This document shows, in pieces, positions 45,656 to 54,304 of a stretch of DNA of 64,000 nt. Positions within the stretch are counted from its first letter, which is position 1. Every line of letters begins with the position of its first letter. The notes under the pieces are model-generated. The model was given only the letters and a program-made list of their open reading frames with translations, ran no database searches and was not told where the DNA came from. The stretch spans positions 3,877,501 through 3,941,500 of the forward strand of contig NZ_CP106735.1 of assembly GCF_025639805.1 (NCBI RefSeq). The letters run 5' to 3'. Position numbers and translations under genes: made by a program. This DNA comes from Reichenbachiella carrageenanivorans (GTDB lineage Bacteria; Bacteroidota; Bacteroidia; Cytophagales; Cyclobacteriaceae).

Positions 45656-46495
45656 TTACCTTATAGCCTTAGTCCAGATTGGGCGATGGGCATGATTCAC
45701 GACATTTTTAGATACGTGGCTTGCTATCAAATGAAGCAGTCCGTGTCTATCGTGTGTACCAATGGCAATCATTCCAGCATTAATTTCCGAAGCATAATCC
45801 AAAATGGCCTCAGCCATATCGCTAGACATTTTTACCGCAACTGAACAATCCGTCAAGCCAAAATAGTCTACAAACTCATCTGCACGCTTCTTTGCTTCTG
45901 CTACAGTAGTCCACTCAGAATTAAAAACTTTCAGCAAGTGTAATTTAGCTCCAAAATGACTTTGCATTTCTTTTAAGTCATCTATAATCTGTACATGATC
46001 ATCATTAAGGTCTGAAGCATAAACAATATCCTTTATATTGCCTAGCTCACATTTGTCTTTCACCACGATCACTGGACAGGTAGCGTATCGCACCGTTTTA
46101 TCGGCAACAGACCCTACTAAAATTTCTTGTAAGCCCGAGGCACCTTGAGACCCCATAAAAATAAGACTCGCTTTGTGGCTTGCTATATTTTTTGCTATCG
46201 AAGAGTAAGCATTACCAATGTCTACTTTATATGTGATTTTGATATCAGCCATTTTAGGATCATTCACAAGGGCTTCTAGTCTCTGTTTTGTCTTATCCAA
46301 CAGAAGCTTCACAAAGACATTCTCCATAGGGTCGTAATGAGCCTCTCCCGAAATTTTCATAGACTCAATATTTGGATCTTCTACAATATGAAGAACCAAA
46401 ATCTCCGAATCTGTGTCTTTTGCTAATGAATGTGCGGCATCCAAAGCATTCAAAGATTCCTTTGAGAAGTCAACAGGAACAAGTATTCGTTTCAT
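45656..46495 (-). CDS. Tandem-domain universal stress protein
   Basis: 279 residues forming two UspA domains. Domain 1 (1-145) starts KRILVPVDFSKESLNALDAA and ends with the ATP-binding loop GSQGASGLQEILVGSVADKT. Domain 2 (150-279) contains DIVYASDLNDDHVQIIDDL and the shorter GTHDRHGLLHLIASHVSKNV. The G-x2-G-x9-G(S/T) nucleotide loop is clear in domain 1 and degenerate in domain 2. These proteins are cytoplasmic stress or energy sensors; the partner is unknown. Confidence 0.92.
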   Translation of the reverse strand: MKRILVPVDFSKESLNALDAAHSLAKDTDSEILVLHIVEDPNIESMKISGEAHYDPMENVFVKLLLDKTKQRLEALVNDPKMADIKITYKVDIGNAYSSIAKNIASHKASLIFMGSQGASGLQEILVGSVADKTVRYATCPVIVVKDKCELGNIKDIVYASDLNDDHVQIIDDLKEMQSHFGAKLHLLKVFNSEWTTVAEAKKRADEFVDYFGLTDCSVAVKMSSDMAEAILDYASEINAGMIAIGTHDRHGLLHLIASHVSKNVVNHAHRPIWTKAIR

Positions 46496-46642
46496 AAATA
46501 ATTAGTTTAGAAAATAAAAATTCTTAAGGTTCAAGCTAAATTTAATGAATCCCTTTCGGAACTTACATGATTTAATGCATAATTCATTTTTGTAAGCAGT
46601 TCAATCATTATATAATTGCCCTGCTTAATTCAAGAATCTAAA

Positions 46643-47719
46643 ATGAGTCCATTCAAATCACTATTTTTCTTAAATATTTTACTGTTATCCTCCTTATTTG
46701 GATGCGATACAAATAAAAAAGAAAATCAGTCGACCAGTCCAAGAATAAAAAATATCAGCCTAATCGAACAACCCAGAAATGGTGCTCGAATGACTGTTGG
46801 AGATACCATTCAATTTAAAATCTCCTCCAATGATCCAACTATTCAAATAGACTCCGTAAGCATCTCAACCAACGGAAATATACTAACCAACCCACTCGCT
46901 TGGAATACATCCAATGAAACCCCTGGTAAAAAAAATCTACTGGTATCTGTGTTCTTATCCAATGGTACAGAGGAAAAGAAAAGGCACAGTGTCACGCTAT
47001 TTTCAGACATAGAACCTGTGGCATACACCTATCGCACCATCAACACCTATGTACATGATCCAGATGCCTTCACTCAAGGCCTGCTGGTAGACAATGGACA
47101 ACTTTATGAAAGCACAGGAGAAAAAGGCCACTCTTCAGTAAGAAAGGTGGATATAATGTCTGGGAAAGTAATTCAATCAACCGAACTTTCCTCTCAATAC
47201 TTCGGAGAAGGTATTGGTCTGGTCAACGACAATATATATATGCTGTCCTGGAAGGCTAGAACTGGTTTTATCTTCGACAAAAATAGCCTAGAACAAACTG
47301 GCCAATTCACCTACGCCACCGAAGGCTGGGGCATGACAACCAAAGACGACACGCTCATCATGAGTGATGGTTCGCATCGACTCAGATTTATGGATCCAGT
47401 AAGCTTTACCGAGCTTCGTCAGATAGAAGTATATGATCAGACAGGCCCAGTAGACTTCCTAAATGAGCTTGAATACATCAATGGTGATCTATTCGCTATC
47501 CGATGGCAAACAGATTTGATCTATATCATTGACCCTATCAGTGGCAAAGTAAAAGGCATACTGGACTTAGAAGGCATTTTTGATTTTGCTAACTATGGCA
47601 GAAGAAATGATGTGCTAAATGGTATAGCTTACGACAAAGATTTAGGTAAATATTATATCACAGGAAAGTGGTGGCCCAAACTTTTTGAAATACAACTCAT
47701 CCCCAAAAACAACATTTGA
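46643..47719 (+). CDS. Glutaminyl-peptide cyclotransferase family lipoprotein
   Basis: 358 residues from the ATG giving MSPFKSLFFLNILLLSSLFG; a TTG 27 bases upstream is less likely. A lipobox Cys follows at about residue 21 (SSLFGCD). Residues 25-120 form an extra N-terminal immunoglobulin-like domain. The rest is the five-bladed propeller of plant/bacterial-type glutamine cyclotransferase: HDPDAFTQGLLVDNGQLYES, FGEGIGLVNDNIYMLSW, ATEGWGMTTKDDTLIMSDGS and FLNELEYINGDLFAIRW. These enzymes convert N-terminal Gln to pyroglutamate on exported proteins. The SCP2 gene starts after a single base. Confidence 0.9.
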   Translation: MSPFKSLFFLNILLLSSLFGCDTNKKENQSTSPRIKNISLIEQPRNGARMTVGDTIQFKISSNDPTIQIDSVSISTNGNILTNPLAWNTSNETPGKKNLLVSVFLSNGTEEKKRHSVTLFSDIEPVAYTYRTINTYVHDPDAFTQGLLVDNGQLYESTGEKGHSSVRKVDIMSGKVIQSTELSSQYFGEGIGLVNDNIYMLSWKARTGFIFDKNSLEQTGQFTYATEGWGMTTKDDTLIMSDGSHRLRFMDPVSFTELRQIEVYDQTGPVDFLNELEYINGDLFAIRWQTDLIYIIDPISGKVKGILDLEGIFDFANYGRRNDVLNGIAYDKDLGKYYITGKWWPKLFEIQLIPKNNI

Positions 47720-47720
47720 C

Positions 47721-48017
47721 ATGACATTAGAAGAAACAACATCCAAAGTGCAACACCTAGCGACAAAAAAAAGTGGCGCTATTGGTTCTAAAATTAAATT
47801 TCAATTCGACGAAGGGGTAATTTTCCTAAACGACTCCGTCTCACCCAACGTAGTATCCAATGTTGACGAACAAGCCGACTGTACAGTACGTATGAGTCTG
47901 AGCAATTTCAACAAACTGATGTCGGGCGATATGAATGCCATGGGTGCGTTTATGATGGGCAAAATCAAAGTAGATGGAGATATGTCTATTGCTATGAAAC
48001 TCTCCAACCTTTTTTAA
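47721..48017 (+). CDS. SCP2 sterol-carrier domain protein
   Basis: 98 residues, started at the ATG one base after the previous stop (MTLEETTSKVQHLATKKSG). It is a complete SCP2 fold: IGSKIKFQFDEGVIFLND, ADCTVRMSLSNFNKLMSGDM and GAFMMGKIKVDGDMSIAMKL, the last being the family signature. SCP2 proteins have a hydrophobic tunnel that binds fatty acyl chains or acyl-CoA. It is cytoplasmic, although its operon partner is an exported lipoprotein, so the pairing is probably one of convenience. Confidence 0.92.
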   Translation: MTLEETTSKVQHLATKKSGAIGSKIKFQFDEGVIFLNDSVSPNVVSNVDEQADCTVRMSLSNFNKLMSGDMNAMGAFMMGKIKVDGDMSIAMKLSNLF

Positions 48018-48113
48018 ACCTTGCAATAAACTAATCTAACCTATTAGTTCTTCTCAAAGAATAGCCTAGTTCTCTTCAAAGGTTTCTGCTTTCTTTATCA
48101 AAAAAAGAAAAAC

Positions 48114-48656
48114 ATGAGTGAAGAAGAACTAGAAAAATTGAAATATCCAATTGGTAAATTTCAGTTTCCAACCAGCTATTCAAAGGCAGATACTGACAAT
48201 CATATACACACCATCTGCCATTTTCCTCAGATACTGAGAGAAAGCGTCAAATATCTCACAGACGAGCAATTGAATACCTCCTACCGACCCGACGGGTGGA
48301 CCATTCGTCAAGTCATACACCACCTAGTCGACAGCCACATAAATAGCTATGTGCGATTCAAATGGACACTGACTGAACACCAGCCTACCATCAAAGCATA
48401 TGACGAAAAGGCTTGGGCTGAGCTCAGCGATGCCAAATACGACGCGATCGAGCCTTCTCTATTATTGCTGACCGCCTTGCACCTAAAATGGAGTAACATG
48501 CTCAACAACCTCACTGAACAAGATTTGAAAAAAACATTTATCCATCCAGAATCTAAACGCGAGATACTATTACATCAAAACATAGCACTGTATGCTTGGC
48601 ATTGCGATCATCACTTGGCACATATTATGAATTTGGCTGAAAGAAATGGCTGGTAA
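48114..48656 (+). CDS. YfiT-type putative metal-dependent hydrolase / bacillithiol transferase
   Basis: 180 residues of the DinB/YfiT family. The opening KYPIGKFQFP is diagnostic for YfiT. The metal-binding His residues lie in IRQVIHHLVDSHINSYVRFK and AWHCDHHLAHIMNL. In Bacillus, YfiT-like BstA enzymes conjugate bacillithiol to electrophiles, and many Bacteroidota make bacillithiol, so a thiol-transferase role is plausible but unproven. It precedes the tetR gene by 84 bases including its palindrome, so it is probably a separate unit. Confidence 0.88.
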   Translation: MSEEELEKLKYPIGKFQFPTSYSKADTDNHIHTICHFPQILRESVKYLTDEQLNTSYRPDGWTIRQVIHHLVDSHINSYVRFKWTLTEHQPTIKAYDEKAWAELSDAKYDAIEPSLLLLTALHLKWSNMLNNLTEQDLKKTFIHPESKREILLHQNIALYAWHCDHHLAHIMNLAERNGW

Positions 48657-48713
48657 GCTACCAGCCATTCAGATAAAACTTTTAAAGTTAAGTGTATCAA
48701 TCTTTTTCTATTC

Positions 48714-48731
48714 AACTAACAATTGTTAGTT
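48714..48731. promoter_or_regulatory. Probable TetR operator (perfect 18-bp palindrome)
   Basis: AACTAACAATTGTTAGTT is a perfect inverted repeat centred 18 bases before the tetR start codon, in the expected place for autoregulation and control of the catabolic run that follows. Confidence 0.6.
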
Positions 48732-48740
48732 TTATAGAAG

Positions 48741-49328
48741 ATGGGACAATCCAAACCAAAGAAGAGCAAAAAACAGATCATACTAGAAGAAGCTGCTACA
48801 CTGTTTCGGGAGAAAGGGTACGCAGCCACAACCATGCGAGACTTGGCTGCCAAAGTAGGGGTAGAAGCCGCTAGTCTATACAATCACATCAAATGTAAAG
48901 AAGAAATACTTTCTCAAATCTGTTCTTCTCTGGCCGACACCTATACTTCTAAAATGGTGCTCATTAATGCCACTGACGCAACTCCTATAGATAAAATCAA
49001 AGAACTTCTTCTACTTCACGTAGAAATCAATGCCATGAGTTCACCATTGGCCAGTGTAATGAACGATGAGTGGCGCCATCTGACAGAACCAGAGCGAAGT
49101 GACTTCCTCCTTAAAAGACGCAGTTATGAGAATCAATTTCTTAACATCATCGAACAAGGCATAGCTGACGGTTCCGTGCAAGCGACCGACGCTAAAATCG
49201 CTCTATATACCATGTTATCATCTATCCGATGGCTACAACACTGGTACCATGCCAACAGAGACATGGATGTAGAAGCAGTAAAAAGTACCATCATTGGCCT
49301 CTTAATGAACGGAATCCAAAAATCATGA
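48741..49328 (+). CDS. TetR/AcrR family regulator of the aromatic catabolic operon
   Basis: 195 residues. The N-terminal DNA-binding domain has the TetR helix-turn-helix (EEAATLFREKGYAATTMRDL, then AAKVGVEAASLYNHIKCKEE), after a basic start GQSKPKKSKKQ. The C-terminal helices form a ligand pocket of unknown specificity. The next gene (kynurenine 3-monooxygenase) begins within its stop codon (ATGA), so the regulator heads the operon. In other bacteria PaaR, also TetR-type, responds to phenylacetyl-CoA; the same role here is inferred from context only. Confidence 0.88.
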   Translation: MGQSKPKKSKKQIILEEAATLFREKGYAATTMRDLAAKVGVEAASLYNHIKCKEEILSQICSSLADTYTSKMVLINATDATPIDKIKELLLLHVEINAMSSPLASVMNDEWRHLTEPERSDFLLKRRSYENQFLNIIEQGIADGSVQATDAKIALYTMLSSIRWLQHWYHANRDMDVEAVKSTIIGLLMNGIQKS

Positions 49329-50668
49329 GCCAGCAGGTAACCATAGTGGGCGCAGGCCTTGTGGGTGCCTTATTCGCTGCCTTGCTAGGCAAAAGAGGTT
49401 ATCAAGTCCACGTATACGAGCGGCGATCTGATCTTAGAAAGACTACCATTTCAGCTGGAAAATCCATCAACATGGCTTGCTCCGCCCGAGGCTGGAAAGC
49501 TCTCGATCTAGTAGGTGTAGGCGACCAAGTGAGAAAAGCAGCCATTGCCATGAAAGGACGAATGATACACGGCACAGACGAATCGCTCACGTTTCAGCCT
49601 TATGGCAAAGCAGACGAAGCCATCTACTCCATTTCACGCACAGGACTGAATCAGATCCTTATAGATCATGCCGATCAATACGAAAACATTCATTTCCATT
49701 TTGATCACAAATGTGTGGATATCGATTTAGATACACCGTCGGCTAGTTTTGAACTGCCAAACAAAAAAGTAACACACATCAAATCCGATTTGATTTTCGG
49801 AACAGATGGAGCTTTTTCAGCTGTTCGATCTGCTATGCAAAAGCTCAAGCATTTCAGTTTCTCACAAGAATACATCAGTCACGACTACAAAGAACTGAGT
49901 ATAGAAGCTAAAGCAGGAACCTTTCAAATGGAAAAACACGCCTTACACATTTGGCCTCGAGGCAGCCATATGCTGATTGCCTTACCAAACCCAGATGGCA
50001 GTTTTACTTGCACACTTTTCCTCCCCTACAAGGGAGACCATTCATTTGAAAAACTGAATAAAGAACAAAAAATACAAAGTTTCTTCAAAAACAAATTTCC
50101 AGATGCACTCAAACTGATTCCTAACCTAACCACGTTGTTTTGTAAAAACCCTACTTCACCTTTGGTAATCATAAAATGCTTCCCATGGAGTCACAAAGGC
50201 AAAGTAGCCATCCTTGGTGATGCCTCACATGCCATTGTTCCATTCTATGGTCAGGGTATGAACGCAGGCTTTGAGGATGTAACTATCTTAGATGAACTAT
50301 TGGATAAACATGGAGGTGATTGGCCTACTATTTTATCAGCATTTGAAACCAAAAGAAAAACAGACGCAGACGCCATCTCCGATCTGGCTTTAAAGAATTT
50401 TATAGAAATGAGAGACCTTGTTGGGCAAGCATGGTTTCTAAAAAGAAAGCAAATCGAACATGCACTCTATGAAGCATTCCCTGACCAATTCATACCTCAG
50501 TACTCTATGGTCTCCTTTACCCATACGCCATATAGTGATGCCGTACGCCGAGGCATCCAACAAGACCTAATACTCGATCGTCTAGCCAACGATGAGGATA
50601 TACTCGACATCATAGCCTCAGGCAAGCTCAAGACCTACATCGAAACGAACAACATGATCCCGAAATAA
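49325..50668 (+). CDS. kmo: Kynurenine 3-monooxygenase
   Basis: 447 residues from the ATG overlapping the tetR stop (MSQQVTIVGAGLVGALFA). The FAD-binding GxGxxG is at residues 9-14, then YERRSD and KSINMACSARGWKAL, where Kmo carries its conserved SINLALS-type segment. Also present are the second FAD motif GDASHAIVPFYGQGMNAG and the Kmo-specific KNFIEMRDLV. It hydroxylates kynurenine with NADPH and O2 in tryptophan breakdown. Being wedged between tetR and paaE is unusual. The ACMSD-like gene at 13 kb belongs to the same pathway. A hydrophobic C-terminal tail is absent, so it is soluble. Confidence 0.9.
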   Translation: MSQQVTIVGAGLVGALFAALLGKRGYQVHVYERRSDLRKTTISAGKSINMACSARGWKALDLVGVGDQVRKAAIAMKGRMIHGTDESLTFQPYGKADEAIYSISRTGLNQILIDHADQYENIHFHFDHKCVDIDLDTPSASFELPNKKVTHIKSDLIFGTDGAFSAVRSAMQKLKHFSFSQEYISHDYKELSIEAKAGTFQMEKHALHIWPRGSHMLIALPNPDGSFTCTLFLPYKGDHSFEKLNKEQKIQSFFKNKFPDALKLIPNLTTLFCKNPTSPLVIIKCFPWSHKGKVAILGDASHAIVPFYGQGMNAGFEDVTILDELLDKHGGDWPTILSAFETKRKTDADAISDLALKNFIEMRDLVGQAWFLKRKQIEHALYEAFPDQFIPQYSMVSFTHTPYSDAVRRGIQQDLILDRLANDEDILDIIASGKLKTYIETNNMIPK

Positions 50669-50669
50669 A

Positions 50670-51743
50670 ATGCACCATTTTCACCCACTTACCATATCGA
50701 AACTCATCAAAGAAACAGACGACTGTGTTTCTTTAGAGTTTGATATCCCTGACGCAAACAAATCCTTGTTTGAGCACAAACAAGGACAGCATGTAACCTT
50801 GCGAAAAATCATCAATGAAGAAGACGTACGCCGATCCTATTCCATCTGTACCAGTCCAAAGGAAAACAAACTCAAAGTAGCTATCAAAAAAATAGCTAAC
50901 GGCGCTTTTTCCACATATGCCAATGAAGTACTGACAGCTGGTGACGTGCTAGAAGTCATGCCTCCTTCTGGCAGTTTCAACACCGAGCTGAATCCAACAC
51001 AAGCAAAAAACTATGTTGGGTTTGCAGGCGGCAGTGGCATCACTCCTATTATCTCTATTATGAAAGCCGTGATGGACACAGAATCCCAAAGCACCTTCAC
51101 CCTCGTCTATGCAAACCGCAGTACAGATAGCATGGTTTTTAAAGAGGAAATCGAAGGATTGAAAAACAAATATATCAACCGACTCAACATCATCCATATA
51201 TTCAGTCAAGAGCACATTGGAATCCCTTTATTCGAAGGTCGGATCGATCAGAAAAAGGTACATGCACTAAACAAAAATGTGGTAGACCTAAAATCGGCAG
51301 ACGAGATTTTCATCTGTGGCCCTGAAGCAATGATGCTAGCCATCCAATCGGCATTGATAGATTTGGATATTGACAAATCCAAAATACACATGGAGCTATT
51401 TACCAGTCCTGTAGGAAAACTTGGTAAAAGTGAGCATAGTATAAAAGAAACTTACGAAGAAGTAAAAGCAAAAATCACCATCCAAATCGATGGCGTAAAA
51501 ATGGATTTCGACTACAGCAGCAACGATTCTATTCTCGACGCTGCCGCAAAAAAAGGGGCAGATCTCCCCTACGCCTGCAAAGGAGGTGTATGCTGCACCT
51601 GCAAAGCCAAAGTAATCGAGGGCAAAGTAGACATGGCTATCAACTATGCCTTGGAGCAAGACGAAATAGAACGAGGGTATATATTGAGTTGTCAGGCTCG
51701 TCCAAAAACAGACCGTATCATACTCAGTTTCGACGAAAACTAG
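50670..51743 (+). CDS. paaE: Phenylacetyl-CoA epoxidase reductase subunit PaaE
   Basis: 357 residues, starting one base after kmo. N-terminal FAD domain with RRSYSICTSP (flavin-binding RxYS), an NAD(P)H-binding domain with FAGGSGITPIISIMK and FICGPEAMM, and a C-terminal plant-type ferredoxin with CX4CX2C in YACKGGVCCTCKAKV and a fourth Cys in YILSCQARP. It passes electrons from NADPH to the PaaA di-iron centre. Here paaE precedes paaA rather than following paaD as in E. coli. Confidence 0.95.
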   Translation: MHHFHPLTISKLIKETDDCVSLEFDIPDANKSLFEHKQGQHVTLRKIINEEDVRRSYSICTSPKENKLKVAIKKIANGAFSTYANEVLTAGDVLEVMPPSGSFNTELNPTQAKNYVGFAGGSGITPIISIMKAVMDTESQSTFTLVYANRSTDSMVFKEEIEGLKNKYINRLNIIHIFSQEHIGIPLFEGRIDQKKVHALNKNVVDLKSADEIFICGPEAMMLAIQSALIDLDIDKSKIHMELFTSPVGKLGKSEHSIKETYEEVKAKITIQIDGVKMDFDYSSNDSILDAAAKKGADLPYACKGGVCCTCKAKVIEGKVDMAINYALEQDEIERGYILSCQARPKTDRIILSFDEN

Positions 51744-51794
51744 CCATTGGTTAGTGAACAGGATATTCAGTAAATTTATACAAAGACCCAAAAG

Positions 51795-52733
51795 ATGAAC
51801 ACGATAGATTTAGAAAAGGAATTTCAGCGTAAGCTAGACGCCGAAGAGAAAATCGAACCCAAAGATTGGATGCCCGATGACTATCGCAAAACACTAATCA
51901 GGCAAATCTCTCAACATGCCCACTCAGAGATCGTTGGTATGCTACCAGAAGGCAACTGGCTCACTCGTGCCCCTTCGCTCCGGCGAAAAGTAGCCGCCCT
52001 AGCCAAAGTACAAGACGAAGCTGGGCATGGCCTATACCTCTACAGTGCCTGCGAAACACTAGGCGTAGAACGAGACGAACTACTAGAACAGCTGCACACA
52101 GGGAAAGCCAAATACTCCAGCATATTCAATTACCCCACACTCACTTGGGCAGATATGGGTGCCATCGGTTGGCTAGTAGATGGCGCCGCCATCATGAACC
52201 AAGTACCACTATGTAGATGCTCATACGGTCCCTATGCCAGAGCCATGGTACGAGTGTGCAAAGAAGAAAGCTTTCACCAAAGACAAGGTTATGAAATCAT
52301 GCTCACCTTATGCAATGGTACACCTGAGCAAAAAGCCATGGCACAAGATGCCCTCAATCGCTGGTGGTGGCCCTCTATTATGATGTTTGGCCCCAATGAC
52401 GCAGACTCACCACATACTGCACAATCCATGCAATGGAAAATCAAACGATTCACCAACGACGAACTTCGTCAGCGATTCATTGATGCCACGGTGCCACAAG
52501 CCGATATCCTAGGGATCAAAATCCCTGATCCTGATTTGAAATGGAATGAAGAAACGAAACATTACGATTTTGGCTCTATCGACTGGGATGAGTTTTGGGC
52601 AGTAGTAAAAGGCAATGGCCCCTGCAACAAAGAGCGACTAGCCGCCAGAAACAAAGCACACGACAATGGCGCATGGGTACGAGAGGCCGCATTGGCATAC
52701 ACCGAAAAGAAAAGGAAAAAAACAGCAGCATAA
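51795..52733 (+). CDS. paaA: Phenylacetyl-CoA epoxidase catalytic subunit PaaA
   Basis: 312 residues, a ferritin-like di-iron protein. Likely ligands: Glu45 in AHSEIVGML, Glu75 and His78 in [10 protein letters not shown], and the E-x-x-H pair in [13 protein letters not shown]. The NWLTRAPSL and [14 protein letters not shown] blocks are typical of PaaA. It inserts one oxygen atom into the ring of phenylacetyl-CoA to form the 1,2-epoxide, as a complex with PaaC and PaaB. It follows paaE by 51 bases, one of the larger gaps in the operon. Confidence 0.96.
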   Translation: MNTIDLEKEFQRKLDAEEKIEPKDWMPDDYRKTLIRQISQHAHSEIVGMLPEGNWLTRAPSLRRKVAALAKVQDEAGHGLYLYSACETLGVERDELLEQLHTGKAKYSSIFNYPTLTWADMGAIGWLVDGAAIMNQVPLCRCSYGPYARAMVRVCKEESFHQRQGYEIMLTLCNGTPEQKAMAQDALNRWWWPSIMMFGPNDADSPHTAQSMQWKIKRFTNDELRQRFIDATVPQADILGIKIPDPDLKWNEETKHYDFGSIDWDEFWAVVKGNGPCNKERLAARNKAHDNGAWVREAALAYTEKKRKKTAA

Positions 52734-52753
52734 CCCCCAAAAAAACAACAACC

Positions 52754-53041
52754 ATGAGTAACAAAAACTGGCCCCTTTGGGAAGTATTTATCAGAAGCAA
52801 ATCAGGTATCAACCATAAGCATGTAGGTAGCCTCCACGCCACAGATGCAGAAATGGCTATAGAAAATGCCAGAGACGTATACACCCGAAGAAGTGAAGGC
52901 GTGAGCATTTGGGTAGTGCCATCCAACACAATCACTGCCTCTGACCCAGAGCAAGGAGACGAGCTATTCGAGCCCGCACAAAGCAAGGTGTACCGCCACC
53001 CTACTTTCTACAACCTACCCGACGAACTAAAAAACATGTAA
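52754..53041 (+). CDS. paaB: Phenylacetyl-CoA epoxidase subunit PaaB
   Basis: 95 residues from the ATG giving MSNKNWPLWEVFIRSKSG; longer readings of the frame run into paaA. The family core WEVFIRSKSGINHKHVGSLH, then ENARDVYTRRSEGVSIWVVP, is complete. PaaB is a small non-catalytic subunit that bridges PaaAC heterotetramers. It lies 20 bases after paaA and 1 base before paaC. Confidence 0.95.
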   Translation: MSNKNWPLWEVFIRSKSGINHKHVGSLHATDAEMAIENARDVYTRRSEGVSIWVVPSNTITASDPEQGDELFEPAQSKVYRHPTFYNLPDELKNM

Positions 53042-53042
53042 G

Positions 53043-53801
53043 ATGGCTACACAACAAGACACCTATGATTACACCCTGCGATTGGCAGATAACTGTCTGA
53101 TTCTTGGTCAGCGACTAGCCGAATGGTGCGGACATGGCCCTGTGCTAGAGCAAGACATCGCACTGACCAATATTTCTTTGGACCTGATTGGTCAGGCCAG
53201 AAACTACTACCAATATGCCGCTGAGCTAACTGGTAGCAAGAAGAGCGAAGACGATATTGCTTTCCTCCGAAATGACCGAGAGTACAAAAATCTCCTTTTG
53301 GTAGAGCAACCCAATATTGATTTTGGGTACACCATCATAAGACAGTACTTCTTCGATGTGTTTCATTTTCATTTGCTTAATGAATTGGCGACAAGCCAAG
53401 ATAAAACACTAGCTGGTATCGCCCAAAAGAGCCAGAAAGAAGTAACCTATCACAAACGGTGGAGTGGTCAGTGGGTATTTCGCTTGGGCGACGGCACAGA
53501 CGAAAGTCACGAAAGAACGCAAGCCGCTTTGGATCATTTCTGGCCCTACGCTTTCGAAAGCGTGATTCCTGATACATTAGATAAAAACATGACACAATAT
53601 GGCATTGGCGCTGACTTGAGCAAAATAGAAGAAATCGTAAAAAAGGAAATTACCAATCATTTGCGTGAAGCTACGCTAACCCTTCCTACCGAAACGTGGA
53701 ATCAAACGGGAGGCAAAAACGGTCTTCACTCAGAACACTTGGGCTACTTATTGGCCGAAATGCAACATCTACAACGAGCCTACCCTGGAGCAGAATGGTA
53801 G
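53043..53801 (+). CDS. paaC: Phenylacetyl-CoA epoxidase structural subunit PaaC
   Basis: 252 residues, ferritin-like but without the complete set of iron ligands, as expected for the structural partner of PaaA. Recognisable segments: LADNCLILGQRLAEWCGHGP, ISLDLIGQARNYYQYAAEL, LLVEQPNIDFGYTIIRQYFF and the C-terminal HSEHLGYLLAEMQHLQRAYP followed by GAEW. The paaD gene starts 2 bases after the stop, or within it. Confidence 0.95.
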   Translation: MATQQDTYDYTLRLADNCLILGQRLAEWCGHGPVLEQDIALTNISLDLIGQARNYYQYAAELTGSKKSEDDIAFLRNDREYKNLLLVEQPNIDFGYTIIRQYFFDVFHFHLLNELATSQDKTLAGIAQKSQKEVTYHKRWSGQWVFRLGDGTDESHERTQAALDHFWPYAFESVIPDTLDKNMTQYGIGADLSKIEEIVKKEITNHLREATLTLPTETWNQTGGKNGLHSEHLGYLLAEMQHLQRAYPGAEW

Positions 53802-53803
53802 AC

Positions 53804-54289
53804 ATGAAAACCATATCGCCCACCGTCATATTGAACTTGCTCCGCACTGTGATGGATCCTGAGATTCCCGTACTATCGGTAGTAGACATGGGTGTGATCA
53901 GACACATAGACGTGACGGATTATGTGACCGTAACCATCACACCAACCTACTCAGGTTGCCCTGCTATGAATAGTATAGAAGCGGACATCAAAAAATGTCT
54001 AATAGATAATGGCTACGAAAAGATAACGGTGAAAACGGTATTGCAGCCAGCATGGACAACCGACTGGCTCACCGAACACGGACGAAAACAACTCCTCGCC
54101 TATGGGATCGCACCTCCTCAAGGCAGCACGTCGAAACGGGCATTATTTCTCGAAGAGGAAACGGTACCTTGTCCGCAATGCCAGTCCAAAAACACGGTAC
54201 TAGTGAGTGAATTTGGCTCTACTGCCTGCAAGGCACTGTACAAATGCCTAGACTGCTTAGAACCGTTCGATTATTTTAAATGCATCTAA
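53804..54289 (+). CDS. paaD: Phenylacetate pathway Fe-S/zinc maturation protein PaaD
   Basis: 161 residues from the ATG giving MKTISPTVILNLLRTVMDPE; an ATG at 53795 overlapping paaC is an alternative. The N-terminal DUF59/MIP18-like domain has DPEIPVLSVVDMGVIR and TPTYSGCPAM. The C-terminus carries a four-Cys zinc or iron-sulfur site (CPQCQ then CKALYKCLDCLEPF). PaaD is required for an active epoxidase, probably for maturing the iron-sulfur cluster of PaaE or the di-iron site. Confidence 0.94.
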   Translation: MKTISPTVILNLLRTVMDPEIPVLSVVDMGVIRHIDVTDYVTVTITPTYSGCPAMNSIEADIKKCLIDNGYEKITVKTVLQPAWTTDWLTEHGRKQLLAYGIAPPQGSTSKRALFLEEETVPCPQCQSKNTVLVSEFGSTACKALYKCLDCLEPFDYFKCI

Positions 54290-54304
54290 AACATTAAAAC
54301 AACA

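Noticed and set aside
49229..49324. Upstream extension of the kmo frame
   Set aside because: The extension lies within tetR and does not look like a Kmo N-terminus; the ATGA overlap start at 49325 gives the FAD motif at the right distance.
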